A stretch of DNA of 64,000 nucleotides from contig CP041667.1 of assembly GCA_007361935.1 (NCBI GenBank), forward strand, positions 372,001-436,000, in the 5' to 3' direction. A program made the translations under genes and the position numbers. Source of the stretch: Lachnospiraceae bacterium KGMB03038. Its GTDB lineage: Bacteria; Bacillota; Clostridia; Lachnospirales; Lachnospiraceae. Of the stretch, positions 12,602 to 20,377 are shown one piece after another (the first letter of the stretch is position 1; each line of letters begins with the position of its first letter). The notes beneath the pieces were generated by a model. It searched no databases, was not told the DNA's origin, and saw only the letters and a program-made list of their open reading frames with translations.

Positions 12602-13270
12602 ATGTTTTGTCCAAAGTGCGGAACTAAGGTAAATGGAGGAAAGTTTTGTCCCAATTGCGGAGGGCCGGTTCCGGCGGGCTCTCCAGGGCAAGTGAAAGCT
12701 ATGAATGGTGTGAATAATGTAAGAACAGAAGACAGGAAAAAACGCCCTGTCGCGCTGATCATATGTGGAATTGTTGTGCTGGCGGCAGCTGCGATATTTG
12801 TGGGCGTCAGGATCAAAAGCGAGTCAGAACGGACAGGATTTGAATTCTGTGGATATGAGTTTTCTATTCCTGAGACCTGGGACTATGATGAGGAAAGTTC
12901 TTATGATAACTATGCCGTATTCCGGATGGGCGAAGATGACTCAGAAGCCAGGGTGGACTTTTATTGCGCCGGAGAGGGATACTCAGAATGGGAAAATGAG
13001 GATCCCATGGAGGTGATCAGGACTCTGTATGAACGGTATGATGTACCGTCTACCATGCAGGCGGGAGTGCTGAACGCAGAAGAGGTCTCACCGATCGCGG
13101 GAATGCATACCATTCATGGACAGATTATGATGCCAGGAGAACAGAGCGGGGCATGGGATGTATATGCCTGCATCAATGATGATTCTGAATTGTTTTATTT
13201 CGTTCTGACGGATGAAGAAGAGCAGGATATATTTGAAGACGTGCTGTATGATACTGCTGAGCAGGGTTAA
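12602..13270 (+). CDS. Zinc-ribbon membrane protein, function unknown
   Basis: A 222-residue protein with the same plan as its upstream neighbour: an N-terminal zinc ribbon (CPKCGTKVN ... CPNCGGPV), a linker, one membrane helix (about residues 45-65) and an extracellular part of about 150 residues containing GYEFSIPETWDYDEESS, typical of small secreted beta-rich proteins of unknown role. SD AAGGAGGAAAGG lies before the ATG. It starts 30 bases behind the first zinc-ribbon gene, so the two are probably co-transcribed and perhaps respond to envelope stress if the ECF-like promoter is real. Confidence 0.7.
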   Translation: MFCPKCGTKVNGGKFCPNCGGPVPAGSPGQVKAMNGVNNVRTEDRKKRPVALIICGIVVLAAAAIFVGVRIKSESERTGFEFCGYEFSIPETWDYDEESSYDNYAVFRMGEDDSEARVDFYCAGEGYSEWENEDPMEVIRTLYERYDVPSTMQAGVLNAEEVSPIAGMHTIHGQIMMPGEQSGAWDVYACINDDSELFYFVLTDEEEQDIFEDVLYDTAEQG

Positions 13271-13273
13271 GAA

Positions 13274-13297
13274 AAGCCGCTGAGAAAGCGGCTTTCC
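13274..13297. terminator. Terminator between convergent genes
   Basis: AAGCCGC pairs with GCGGCTT across a short loop. It lies between the rightward zinc-ribbon gene and the leftward histidine kinase gene, and may serve both. Confidence 0.65.
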
Positions 13298-13312
13298 TTA
13301 TGTTATGTTAGG

Positions 13313-14719
13313 TCAGACTTTGGGGAGGGTGAAGATAAATTCTGTACCTACCCCCTCGGTACTGACCACATTGATATTTTCTCCATGGGCCTGGATGGCT
13401 TCCTTAACAATGGCAAGCCCAAGGCCGGTGCCCTTTTTATCTTTCCCTCTGGAAAGATCCGTTTTGTAAAAGCGTTCCCAGATCTTGTTCAAAGCATTCC
13501 GGGGAATTCCAATGCCGTAATCTTTGACGGAGATATACACTTTGTCACCCCGCTGTGTGGTCTCGATGGTAACGGTGGAATCTGAATCACTGAATTTAAT
13601 GGCATTGTCCAGAAGATTATAGAGGACCTGCTGGATCTTTCGTTTATCCGCGGTCACTTCCAGATGCTTAGAGGCAAAAAGAAGCTCGATAGAGATTTTT
13701 CTCTGGGTGCAGGTACCCTCAAAGGAGGCCGCGACATTCTTGATCATTTCATGGATATCAAAAATCTCTTTGTTTAGAAGGAGATTTTTGGTATCAAATT
13801 CATTCAAGGTTAAAAGATCATGAGTCAGATCCGTCAGACGCTCTGTCTCAAATAGGATGATGTCCAGGTATTTTTTCTGCATTTCCGGCGGGATCGTTCC
13901 ATCTGCCATAGCTTCTATATAACCTTTGATGGAGGTCAAAGGAGAACGGAAATCGTGAGATACATTGGCTACGAATTTCTTCTGATAATCTTCCATATCT
14001 TTGAGCTGAGAAGACATATAATTCAAAGAAGCGGACAGATACCCCATCTCGTCTTCTGTATTAACAGGGATTTCATAATCCAGGTTGCCGGAGGCATACT
14101 GGGTAGCAGCCTCTGTGATCTTGCGCAAAGGACGATACACGAAGAATTCCAAAGCCAGCAGGATGATGAAAGACAGCAGAAAGACTACGCCCAGGGTAAT
14201 GAACGCTGCCCGCATGAGGATCTGCTGGATATCGCTGATGTCATCCAGGCTTTTGTGGATCAGAAGATAGCCTGCCGGAGAATATCCATGGATGACAGGA
14301 GCGATCACTGTGATCACATCCTCCTGGAAGTATCCGTGATAATCCCCGGTCAAATACTGAGAGTTTCCAGCTTCCGCGGGATTGAAATCCTGGATTGACG
14401 CGGGAGCGGAAGGAAACCCGTCAGACTGGGCGGAAGACAGGAGATTGCCCTCCCGGTCAACGAACCAGACAGCCGCGTCCAAATGCGTCTCCATTCCAGA
14501 CAACTGGAGGTAGACATCGCTGAGGGTGATATTATCAGAAAAATATTCCGGCAGATAGTCGGTGGCCATCATATTGGCATCCTGATAGGTGGCGGAGGCC
14601 GTAACCCTGACCAGCGCGCCGCTGGTCAGGGTGGAAGTCAGTGTAGCTACTGTAAATACGCTGAGAAAAGCGAAGATAATATATATAATTATGAATTTTA
14701 GATAGAGTGTGCTTTTCAT
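13313..14719 (-). CDS. Membrane sensor histidine kinase with HAMP domain
   Basis: A 468-residue kinase. Two membrane helices (about residues 5-28 and 158-182) enclose an extracellular sensor domain of about 125 residues; a HAMP linker follows (YRPLRKITEAATQYASGNLD). The HisKA motif NVSHDFRSPLTSIKGYIEAM holds the phospho-accepting His near 257, and the ATPase part has LLDNAIKFSD (N box), DYGIGIP (G1) and KGTGLGLAIVKEA (G2). The start at 14719 (MKSTLYLKF) is preferred over a start ten codons upstream because GGAAGGA lies just before it. It follows the response regulator by 39 bases and is its partner. The signal is unknown. Confidence 0.9.
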   Translation of the reverse strand: MKSTLYLKFIIIYIIFAFLSVFTVATLTSTLTSGALVRVTASATYQDANMMATDYLPEYFSDNITLSDVYLQLSGMETHLDAAVWFVDREGNLLSSAQSDGFPSAPASIQDFNPAEAGNSQYLTGDYHGYFQEDVITVIAPVIHGYSPAGYLLIHKSLDDISDIQQILMRAAFITLGVVFLLSFIILLALEFFVYRPLRKITEAATQYASGNLDYEIPVNTEDEMGYLSASLNYMSSQLKDMEDYQKKFVANVSHDFRSPLTSIKGYIEAMADGTIPPEMQKKYLDIILFETERLTDLTHDLLTLNEFDTKNLLLNKEIFDIHEMIKNVAASFEGTCTQRKISIELLFASKHLEVTADKRKIQQVLYNLLDNAIKFSDSDSTVTIETTQRGDKVYISVKDYGIGIPRNALNKIWERFYKTDLSRGKDKKGTGLGLAIVKEAIQAHGENINVVSTEGVGTEFIFTLPKV

Positions 14720-14758
14720 AGGGTTCCTTCCAGGGCCGTTAGGCCCCATATTCTGACA

Positions 14759-15463
14759 TTATTTTACTTCAAATTTATATCCGATGCCCCAGACAGTGCT
14801 AAGACTCCATTCACTGTGGTCCTTGATCTTCTCCCGGAGCCGCTTGATATGTACGTCCACGGTCCGGGTATCCCCAATATATTCATATCCCCAGATCTGG
14901 TCCAGGAGCTGTTCGCGGGTAAACACCTGATTTGGCGAAGACGCAAGGAAATACAGAAGTTCCAGTTCCTTAGGGGGCATATCGATATTCTGGCCGTCTA
15001 CTACAACAGAGTAATTGGTCAGGTTGATGGTAATGCCGGGATATTCGACACACTTGCCCCGGTCTTCGGCGGAGACTTCAGGTTTCGGAATAGCCTGATA
15101 GCGGCGCAGGACAGCCTTGACCCTTGCCACCAGCTCTTTGGAATCAAAAGGTTTCATGATATAGTCATCCGCCCCCAGTTCCAGCCCCAGCACTTTGTCA
15201 AAAACTTCGCCCTTAGCAGAGAGCATGATGATCGGAATGCTGGAGCGGGTACGAATCTCGCGGCAGACCTGGTATCCATCGATACCGGGAAGCATAAGAT
15301 CTAAAAGAATGAGATTGGGATGGTAGCTTTCAAAGGCTACCAGGGCCTTCTCTCCGTCATGGACCATCATTGTGTCAAAGCATTCTTTTGTAAGATAAAG
15401 AGAAATCAGCTCCGCGATATTCTCATCATCGTCTACGATCAAGATTTTCTGTTTGTTTACCAT
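14759..15463 (-). CDS. OmpR/PhoB-family response regulator
   Basis: A 234-residue two-component regulator. The receiver domain has the acidic pair at 11-13, phospho-accepting Asp55 (LILLDLMLPG), the switch residue in IIMLSAKG and the Lys of MKPFD. A winged-helix DNA-binding domain with FTREQLLDQIWGYEY and RTVDVHIKRLREKI fills the C-terminal half. SD GGGGAGGA lies before the ATG. It is 18 bases behind mutS2 and 39 bases ahead of the sensor kinase, so all three are probably on one leftward transcript. Confidence 0.93.
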   Translation of the reverse strand: MVNKQKILIVDDDENIAELISLYLTKECFDTMMVHDGEKALVAFESYHPNLILLDLMLPGIDGYQVCREIRTRSSIPIIMLSAKGEVFDKVLGLELGADDYIMKPFDSKELVARVKAVLRRYQAIPKPEVSAEDRGKCVEYPGITINLTNYSVVVDGQNIDMPPKELELLYFLASSPNQVFTREQLLDQIWGYEYIGDTRTVDVHIKRLREKIKDHSEWSLSTVWGIGYKFEVK

Positions 15464-15481
15464 AGTTGTCCTCCCCTTAGG

Positions 15482-17857
15482 TTATTTTAATTCTGCAATG
15501 GTAACGCCTGCATCGCCTTCGCCGAAAGCGCCCAGACGGAAAGATTTCACCCGCTTCTGTCTGCGCAGATAATCGTGGATGCCAGAGCGCAGGGCACCGG
15601 TTCCCTTTCCATGGACAATGCGGACAGAAGTCAGATGCGCCAAACTTGCATCGTCCAGATATTTGTCTAGTTCAGCCACCGCCTCATCTACCGTTCTGCC
15701 TAAAAGATTGATCTCTGGACTGACAGACATAGATTTCCCCATCTTCATCCGCCCCTTGCCGCTCTGACGGGCGGTTTTCTTCAGATAAACGGGCTTCTCA
15801 TCGATGATCTCCAGATCTGAGATAGGAAGCTGGGACCGCAGGATTCCCATCTGGACGGCAACGCGCCCTTTAGAATCAGGAAGGGAGACCACAGTCCCGG
15901 TCAGATTCATGCTTAAGACTTTTACCGATTCTCCCAATTTGAAGTCCTCTGGTCTGTGAACTTTGTGAGGGATCTCCTTCTGAGAAGCCATGCCGGAACG
16001 GGCGGCTTCCATTTTGCGGCGGAGTTTCTCGCGTTCCCGCTCCATTTCGGCGGCGGAGATGTTTTCCTTTCCAAACTTATGGAAATTGCGCATGGTCTCA
16101 TCAGCGGTCTCCTTGGCTTCGGCCAAGATGGCGTGCGCTTTCTCATTGGCTTCCCGGAGGATGCGCTCTCTTTGTTCTTCCAGCTTTTCCTGTTTCTTCT
16201 GTGTTTCCGTTTTTAGGCGTTCCAGTTCCCGGCGGTAGGATGCGATTTCTTCTTGCTCTTTTTCGATAGTACGCCGACTGCTCTCCAGATCTGTCAGAAG
16301 ATCTTCAAAGGATTCGTCCTGCTCGCTCAAGTGCTTCTTGGCTTCCTCGATAATGGACTCGGAAAGCCCTAGTTTGCCGGCAATGGCAAAAGCGTTGCTC
16401 TTGCCGGGGATGCCGATCAGCAGATGGTAGGTAGGGCGCAGGCTCTCTACGTCAAACTCGCAGCTTGCGTTTTCTACGCCAGGAGTAGAAAGAGCGTATA
16501 CTTTCAGTTCGCTGTAATGGGTCGTGGCCATGGTGCGGATCCCACGTTTGTGCAGGCGGTCCAGGATGGCGATAGCCAGAGCGGCTCCCTCGGTAGGATC
16601 AGTTCCGGCGCCCAGTTCATCGAAAAGAACCAGGGAACGTTCATCTACATGCTTTAGGAAGGAAACGATATTGGTCATATGAGAGGAAAAGGTACTTAAG
16701 CTTTGCTCAATACTCTGTTCATCTCCAATATCCGCGTAAACGCTGTGAAAGACGGAAAGTTCACTGCGGTCCAGGGCGGGGATGTGGAGTCCGGCCTGCC
16801 CCATCAAGGTGAAAAGCCCCACAGTTTTCAAAGAAACCGTCTTGCCGCCGGTATTGGGTCCTGTGATGATCAAGAGGTCAAAGGTATCCCCCAGCGACAC
16901 GGTGATGGGAACTACCTTTTTCTTGTCCAGCAGCGGATGGCGTCCTTCCCGGATATGGATGCGCCCTTCTGTGTTAAAGACAGGAGGTGTGGCATTCATT
17001 TCCAGCGCAAGGGCTCCTTTGGCGAAAATGAAATCCAGTTCTGTCAGTATGGTATAGTCAGTGCGGATGGTATCGGTATATTCCGCGGCATCCGCGCTTA
17101 AGCGGGCCAATATCACCTGGATCTCCTCCTGTTCCTTTCCGTACAGTTCTTTTAGGTCATTATTCAGTTTGACCACAGCCATAGGTTCGATAAAAAGGGT
17201 GGAACCGGTAGAAGACTGGTCGTGGATCATTCCGGGGACCTGACTCCGGTACTCGGATTTGACTGGGATACAGTAGCGGTCTCCGCGCATGGTGATGATC
17301 GGATCCTGCAGATAAGAACGAAGGGAACCATTTACCATACTGGAAAGGGTAGAATGTACCTTGTCGTTTGTCTGCCCGATCTGGCGCCGGATCTTGAGCA
17401 AAACGGAACTGGCATCATCGCTGATCTCATCTTCTTCCAAGATACAGCGGCGGATCTCCGCGGTCAGAGGAAGAATGGGCGTAAGCTGATCGAAGTATCC
17501 GTCCAGACAGTCGCGAATCTCATCTGCGTTCTCGTGACGGCCGTAAGCCTTGACCTGGCCAGCGGTTTCCAGAAGCCGGCAGATGCGCAGCAGTTCACCG
17601 CTGCCTAAAGTCCCGCCGATCTCCAGACGCTTGAGAGAATCGTTGACTGGAGCGCAGCCGCCAAATGAGGGGCGCCCCTTTTTTACGATCCGCTGGAAGG
17701 AGGCGGAGGTCTCTTGCTGGGCTGTTTGGATCTTCTCGACAGAAGTCATGGGTTTCAGCCTTTTGCAGCGGGATCTGCCGCCAAAGGAAGCGGCCCGCTC
17801 TGCCAGCATCTCAATGATCTTATCATATTCTAATTTATATAATGTCTTTTCGTTCAT
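15482..17857 (-). CDS. mutS2: Endonuclease MutS2 (recombination suppressor / ribosome rescue factor)
   Basis: A 791-residue MutS2 of normal length. The ATPase core has the Walker A GPNTGGKT near residue 335 and LVLFDELGAGTDPTEGAALA as Walker B/signature; MutS2-specific coiled coils follow (about residues 500-610, rich in E, K, R), then a KOW-like part and a C-terminal Smr nuclease domain (about 715-791) with VRIVHGKGTGALRSGI. In Firmicutes MutS2 acts on branched DNA and on collided ribosomes. The ATG at 17857 is chosen because AGGTGG sits five bases before it; the GTG at 17866 overlaps that site. Confidence 0.95.
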   Translation of the reverse strand: MNEKTLYKLEYDKIIEMLAERAASFGGRSRCKRLKPMTSVEKIQTAQQETSASFQRIVKKGRPSFGGCAPVNDSLKRLEIGGTLGSGELLRICRLLETAGQVKAYGRHENADEIRDCLDGYFDQLTPILPLTAEIRRCILEEDEISDDASSVLLKIRRQIGQTNDKVHSTLSSMVNGSLRSYLQDPIITMRGDRYCIPVKSEYRSQVPGMIHDQSSTGSTLFIEPMAVVKLNNDLKELYGKEQEEIQVILARLSADAAEYTDTIRTDYTILTELDFIFAKGALALEMNATPPVFNTEGRIHIREGRHPLLDKKKVVPITVSLGDTFDLLIITGPNTGGKTVSLKTVGLFTLMGQAGLHIPALDRSELSVFHSVYADIGDEQSIEQSLSTFSSHMTNIVSFLKHVDERSLVLFDELGAGTDPTEGAALAIAILDRLHKRGIRTMATTHYSELKVYALSTPGVENASCEFDVESLRPTYHLLIGIPGKSNAFAIAGKLGLSESIIEEAKKHLSEQDESFEDLLTDLESSRRTIEKEQEEIASYRRELERLKTETQKKQEKLEEQRERILREANEKAHAILAEAKETADETMRNFHKFGKENISAAEMEREREKLRRKMEAARSGMASQKEIPHKVHRPEDFKLGESVKVLSMNLTGTVVSLPDSKGRVAVQMGILRSQLPISDLEIIDEKPVYLKKTARQSGKGRMKMGKSMSVSPEINLLGRTVDEAVAELDKYLDDASLAHLTSVRIVHGKGTGALRSGIHDYLRRQKRVKSFRLGAFGEGDAGVTIAELK

Positions 17858-17898
17858 AATATCCACCTAACGATCAAAATGTCATTTTCTACATTCCC

Positions 17899-17927
17899 AT
17901 TATAATCTGCTCCCATACCCCTGTAAA
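17899..17927 (-). promoter_or_regulatory. Sigma-A promoter for mutS2
   Basis: On the minus strand, TTTACA (17922-17927) and TATAAT (17899-17904) are exactly 17 bases apart, 40 bases before the mutS2 start. It probably also drives the two-component genes behind mutS2. Confidence 0.8.
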
Positions 17928-17956
17928 GGACTATCTCTGGAGGAACGAGGCCGGGG

Positions 17957-17985
17957 TTGAACATTTACGGGCTATCAGTTATACT
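17957..17985 (+). promoter_or_regulatory. Sigma-A promoter for the HtrA-like / yhaM / rlmD group
   Basis: TTGAAC at 17957-17962 and TATACT at 17980-17985 are 17 bases apart, 30 bases before the HtrA-like start. It is divergent from the mutS2 promoter, with about 30 bases between the two. Confidence 0.78.
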
Positions 17986-18015
17986 ATAAAAAGGGTTGTA
18001 AAGGAGAGAATGCCC

Positions 18016-19320
18016 ATGGAAGAGCGCAAGGATCCCAAAGGACAGGAAGCTCTGGAGGAAGAGAACGTACCGGCGCGGACTGAAGAATCCATGCCGGAGG
18101 AACAGCCTGTTCCACAAGAAGAGTATTCTTTTATGCAGGAAGTGATCAAAGACGAGGCAGGCGGCCGGAAGTTTAAGCGAGATGCCAAACGGATGGCGGG
18201 ACTGGGACTGATCTTTGGCATTGTGGCCTGTGTGAGTTTCTGCGCCCTTCAGCCATGGATCGAGGATCAGTTTGGAAACAGTCAGGCAGAAGTGGAGATT
18301 CCAAGAGACGAGGAAGAGGAACTGACAGCGGAGGAAGGACAGGATGATCCGGATACAGAAGAAGATGGTTACCGGCAGATGCTCAACTCTTTGAAATCCA
18401 TTTCAGAACAAGCGGGGAAAAGCGTTGTTTCAGTGACCGCGATTTCTGGACAGCAGGAAGGTTCTGAAGGGGAAGGGCGTCAGACCAGCGGCGTTATTGT
18501 GGCTGACAATGGACAAGAACTGCTGATTCTGGGACAAATTGTGACAAGAGAGGATCCAGGGAATGTCCAGGTTACATTTAATGACGGAAAAAGCTATGAC
18601 GGGATGGTGAAACGTTATGACCGGAATCTTGGGCTTTGCGTCTATTCCGTATCCAGAGGGCTGATTACAGAGGATACCTGGGGAGCGATCCGGGTGGCAG
18701 TGCTTGGAAGCTCTTATTCGGTGGAAGACGGTGAGGCGGCTATCGTGATCGGACAGCCCTATGAAAATACGCAAATGGCTCTGTACGGGCTGGTGGAAGG
18801 CAGCGAAAGCTATGCGGATCACGCAGACGGCCATTATCGGCTGATCTCTACAGATGTGGAAGGAGATTCCAGCAGGAGCGGCGTTGTGGTGAATACCAGC
18901 GGAGAAGTCATCGGTGTGATCGGAGAACCTACAGAAGGCCGGGGAAAAGCGGGCTTGGTGGAGGCTTACGGGATCTCGGACATTAAAGATATCATAGAAT
19001 ATCTGTCCAACGGTCAGGATGTGCCCTATATCGGGATCCTGGGTTCTGATGTAACGGAAGAGTTGGAAAACCAAGGACTTCCGGCAGGCGTGTATGTGGA
19101 TGAAGTGGAAGCGGATTCGCCGGCTATGGGGGCAGGGATCCAAAGCGGCGATATCATCACCCAGATCAACGGCGGGGAAGTGGCCAGTTTTCAAGCGTAC
19201 CACAGCGCGCTCATGCAGAAGCAGGCGGGCAGTTCTTTGCGGATCACCTGCTGGAGACAGGGAACCGGCGGAGAGTATGTGGAGATTAACTTCAGTGTTA
19301 CAGTGGGCACGAAAGAATAG
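18016..19320 (+). CDS. Membrane-anchored HtrA-like protein with PDZ domain and degenerate catalytic triad
   Basis: A 434-residue protein with an acidic cytoplasmic N-terminus, one membrane helix (about residues 60-78) and an extracellular trypsin-like plus PDZ part, the plan of HtrA/DegP proteases. The catalytic residues seem lost: where HtrA has a His-containing TNxHV segment there is LLILGQIVTRED; the usual DxAVL is NLGLCVY; and the GNSGGP serine loop reads GDSSRSGVVVN, with no serine at the nucleophile place by my alignment. The PDZ domain (about residues 335-425; DSPAMGAGIQSGDIITQING) is well kept. The ATG at 18016 has AGGAG at a good distance; the ATG at 18010 is too close. It is probably a non-proteolytic envelope quality-control or scaffold protein. 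Confidence 0.78.
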   Translation: MEERKDPKGQEALEEENVPARTEESMPEEQPVPQEEYSFMQEVIKDEAGGRKFKRDAKRMAGLGLIFGIVACVSFCALQPWIEDQFGNSQAEVEIPRDEEEELTAEEGQDDPDTEEDGYRQMLNSLKSISEQAGKSVVSVTAISGQQEGSEGEGRQTSGVIVADNGQELLILGQIVTREDPGNVQVTFNDGKSYDGMVKRYDRNLGLCVYSVSRGLITEDTWGAIRVAVLGSSYSVEDGEAAIVIGQPYENTQMALYGLVEGSESYADHADGHYRLISTDVEGDSSRSGVVVNTSGEVIGVIGEPTEGRGKAGLVEAYGISDIKDIIEYLSNGQDVPYIGILGSDVTEELENQGLPAGVYVDEVEADSPAMGAGIQSGDIITQINGGEVASFQAYHSALMQKQAGSSLRITCWRQGTGGEYVEINFSVTVGTKE

Positions 19321-19346
19321 AGAATAGAAAGGCAGAAAAAGACAGC

Positions 19347-20288
19347 ATGAGATATATCAATACTTTGGTAGAAGGCGAAACAATCCGGAATGTGTATCTT
19401 TGTAAAGGGAAGCGTTCCGCGGAGACGAGAAATGGGAGGCCCTATGACAATCTGCTCCTTCAGGATAAGACGGGAACCTTAGACGGAAAAGTATGGGATC
19501 CCAATTCAAGTGGGATCGCGGACTATGATGAAATGGATTTCATCGAGGTATACGGGGAGGTTACAAGCTACAACAATAATCTGCAGCTGAATATCAAGCA
19601 GATCCGGAAGGCAGAGGAAGGGGAATATATGCCTGCGGATTATATGCCGACCACAGAGAAAAATGAAGATCAGATGTACCAGGAACTCCTGGCCTATGGC
19701 AGACAGGTGAAGAATCCGTATCTGCGGGCCGTGATCGAATATTATTTTGAAAAAGACCAGGCGTTTGTCAAACGGTTCAAAGCCCACTCCGCCGCGAAGA
19801 GTGTGCATCACAGTTTTTCCGGAGGACTTCTGGAGCATACTCTGAGCGTAGTAAAATTTTGTGAATATATGACGGGAGCGTATCCAATCCTAAACCGGGA
19901 TCTGCTCTATACCGCGGCGATGTGCCATGATATCGGAAAGACAAAAGAACTATCCCCATTCCCAGAAAACGACTATACTGATGACGGACAGCTTCTGGGG
20001 CATATCGTGATCGGCGTGGAGATGCTGGATGACGCGATCCGGACCATCCCGGATTTCCCAAGGAAACTGGCCAGCGAATTGAAACACTGCATCCTTGCCC
20101 ATCATGGAGAATTAGAATACGGTTCTCCCAAGAAACCGGCGCTGGCGGAAGCTTTCGCGCTGAATTTCGCGGACTGCGCCGATGCAAAAATGCAGACATT
20201 GATCGAGATCTTTAAAGAAAAGAATAGTAACGATTGGCTGGGATATAACCGGATGTTTGAGACGAACTTGAGAAAGACGAGTATATAA
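19347..20288 (+). CDS. yhaM: 3'-5' exoribonuclease YhaM family (OB-fold plus HD domain)
   Basis: A 313-residue protein with an N-terminal OB-fold nucleic-acid-binding domain (about residues 10-100) and an HD metal-dependent phosphohydrolase domain; metal ligands are seen in HHSFSGGLLEHTLSV and MCHDIGKTKEL, and a later LKHCILAHHGELEYGSPKKP. YhaM/CBF1-type enzymes degrade or trim RNA 3' ends in Firmicutes. It starts 26 bases behind the HtrA-like gene and lacks a strong ribosome binding site, so it is probably read from the same transcript. The length is normal for the family. Confidence 0.92.
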   Translation: MRYINTLVEGETIRNVYLCKGKRSAETRNGRPYDNLLLQDKTGTLDGKVWDPNSSGIADYDEMDFIEVYGEVTSYNNNLQLNIKQIRKAEEGEYMPADYMPTTEKNEDQMYQELLAYGRQVKNPYLRAVIEYYFEKDQAFVKRFKAHSAAKSVHHSFSGGLLEHTLSVVKFCEYMTGAYPILNRDLLYTAAMCHDIGKTKELSPFPENDYTDDGQLLGHIVIGVEMLDDAIRTIPDFPRKLASELKHCILAHHGELEYGSPKKPALAEAFALNFADCADAKMQTLIEIFKEKNSNDWLGYNRMFETNLRKTSI

Positions 20289-20293
20289 ACGTT

Positions 20294-20338
20294 CAATTTG
20301 GGACGTAGACTTTTGCAAAAGGGCTACGTCCCAAATTG
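20294..20338. repeat. Perfect 15-bp inverted repeat between yhaM and rlmD
   Basis: CAATTTGGGACGTAG (20294-20308) and CTACGTCCCAAATTG (20324-20338) pair perfectly. The 15-base loop contains the palindrome CTTTTGCAAAAG, and GACTTTTGC occurs both directly inside the left arm end and again just after the right arm. The T run after the stem is short, so a simple terminator is possible but not certain; it could be a dispersed chromosomal palindromic element. Confidence 0.75.
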
Positions 20339-20377
20339 ACTTTTGCCCTGTACCAAAATGGAAAATGGAGTATATTT

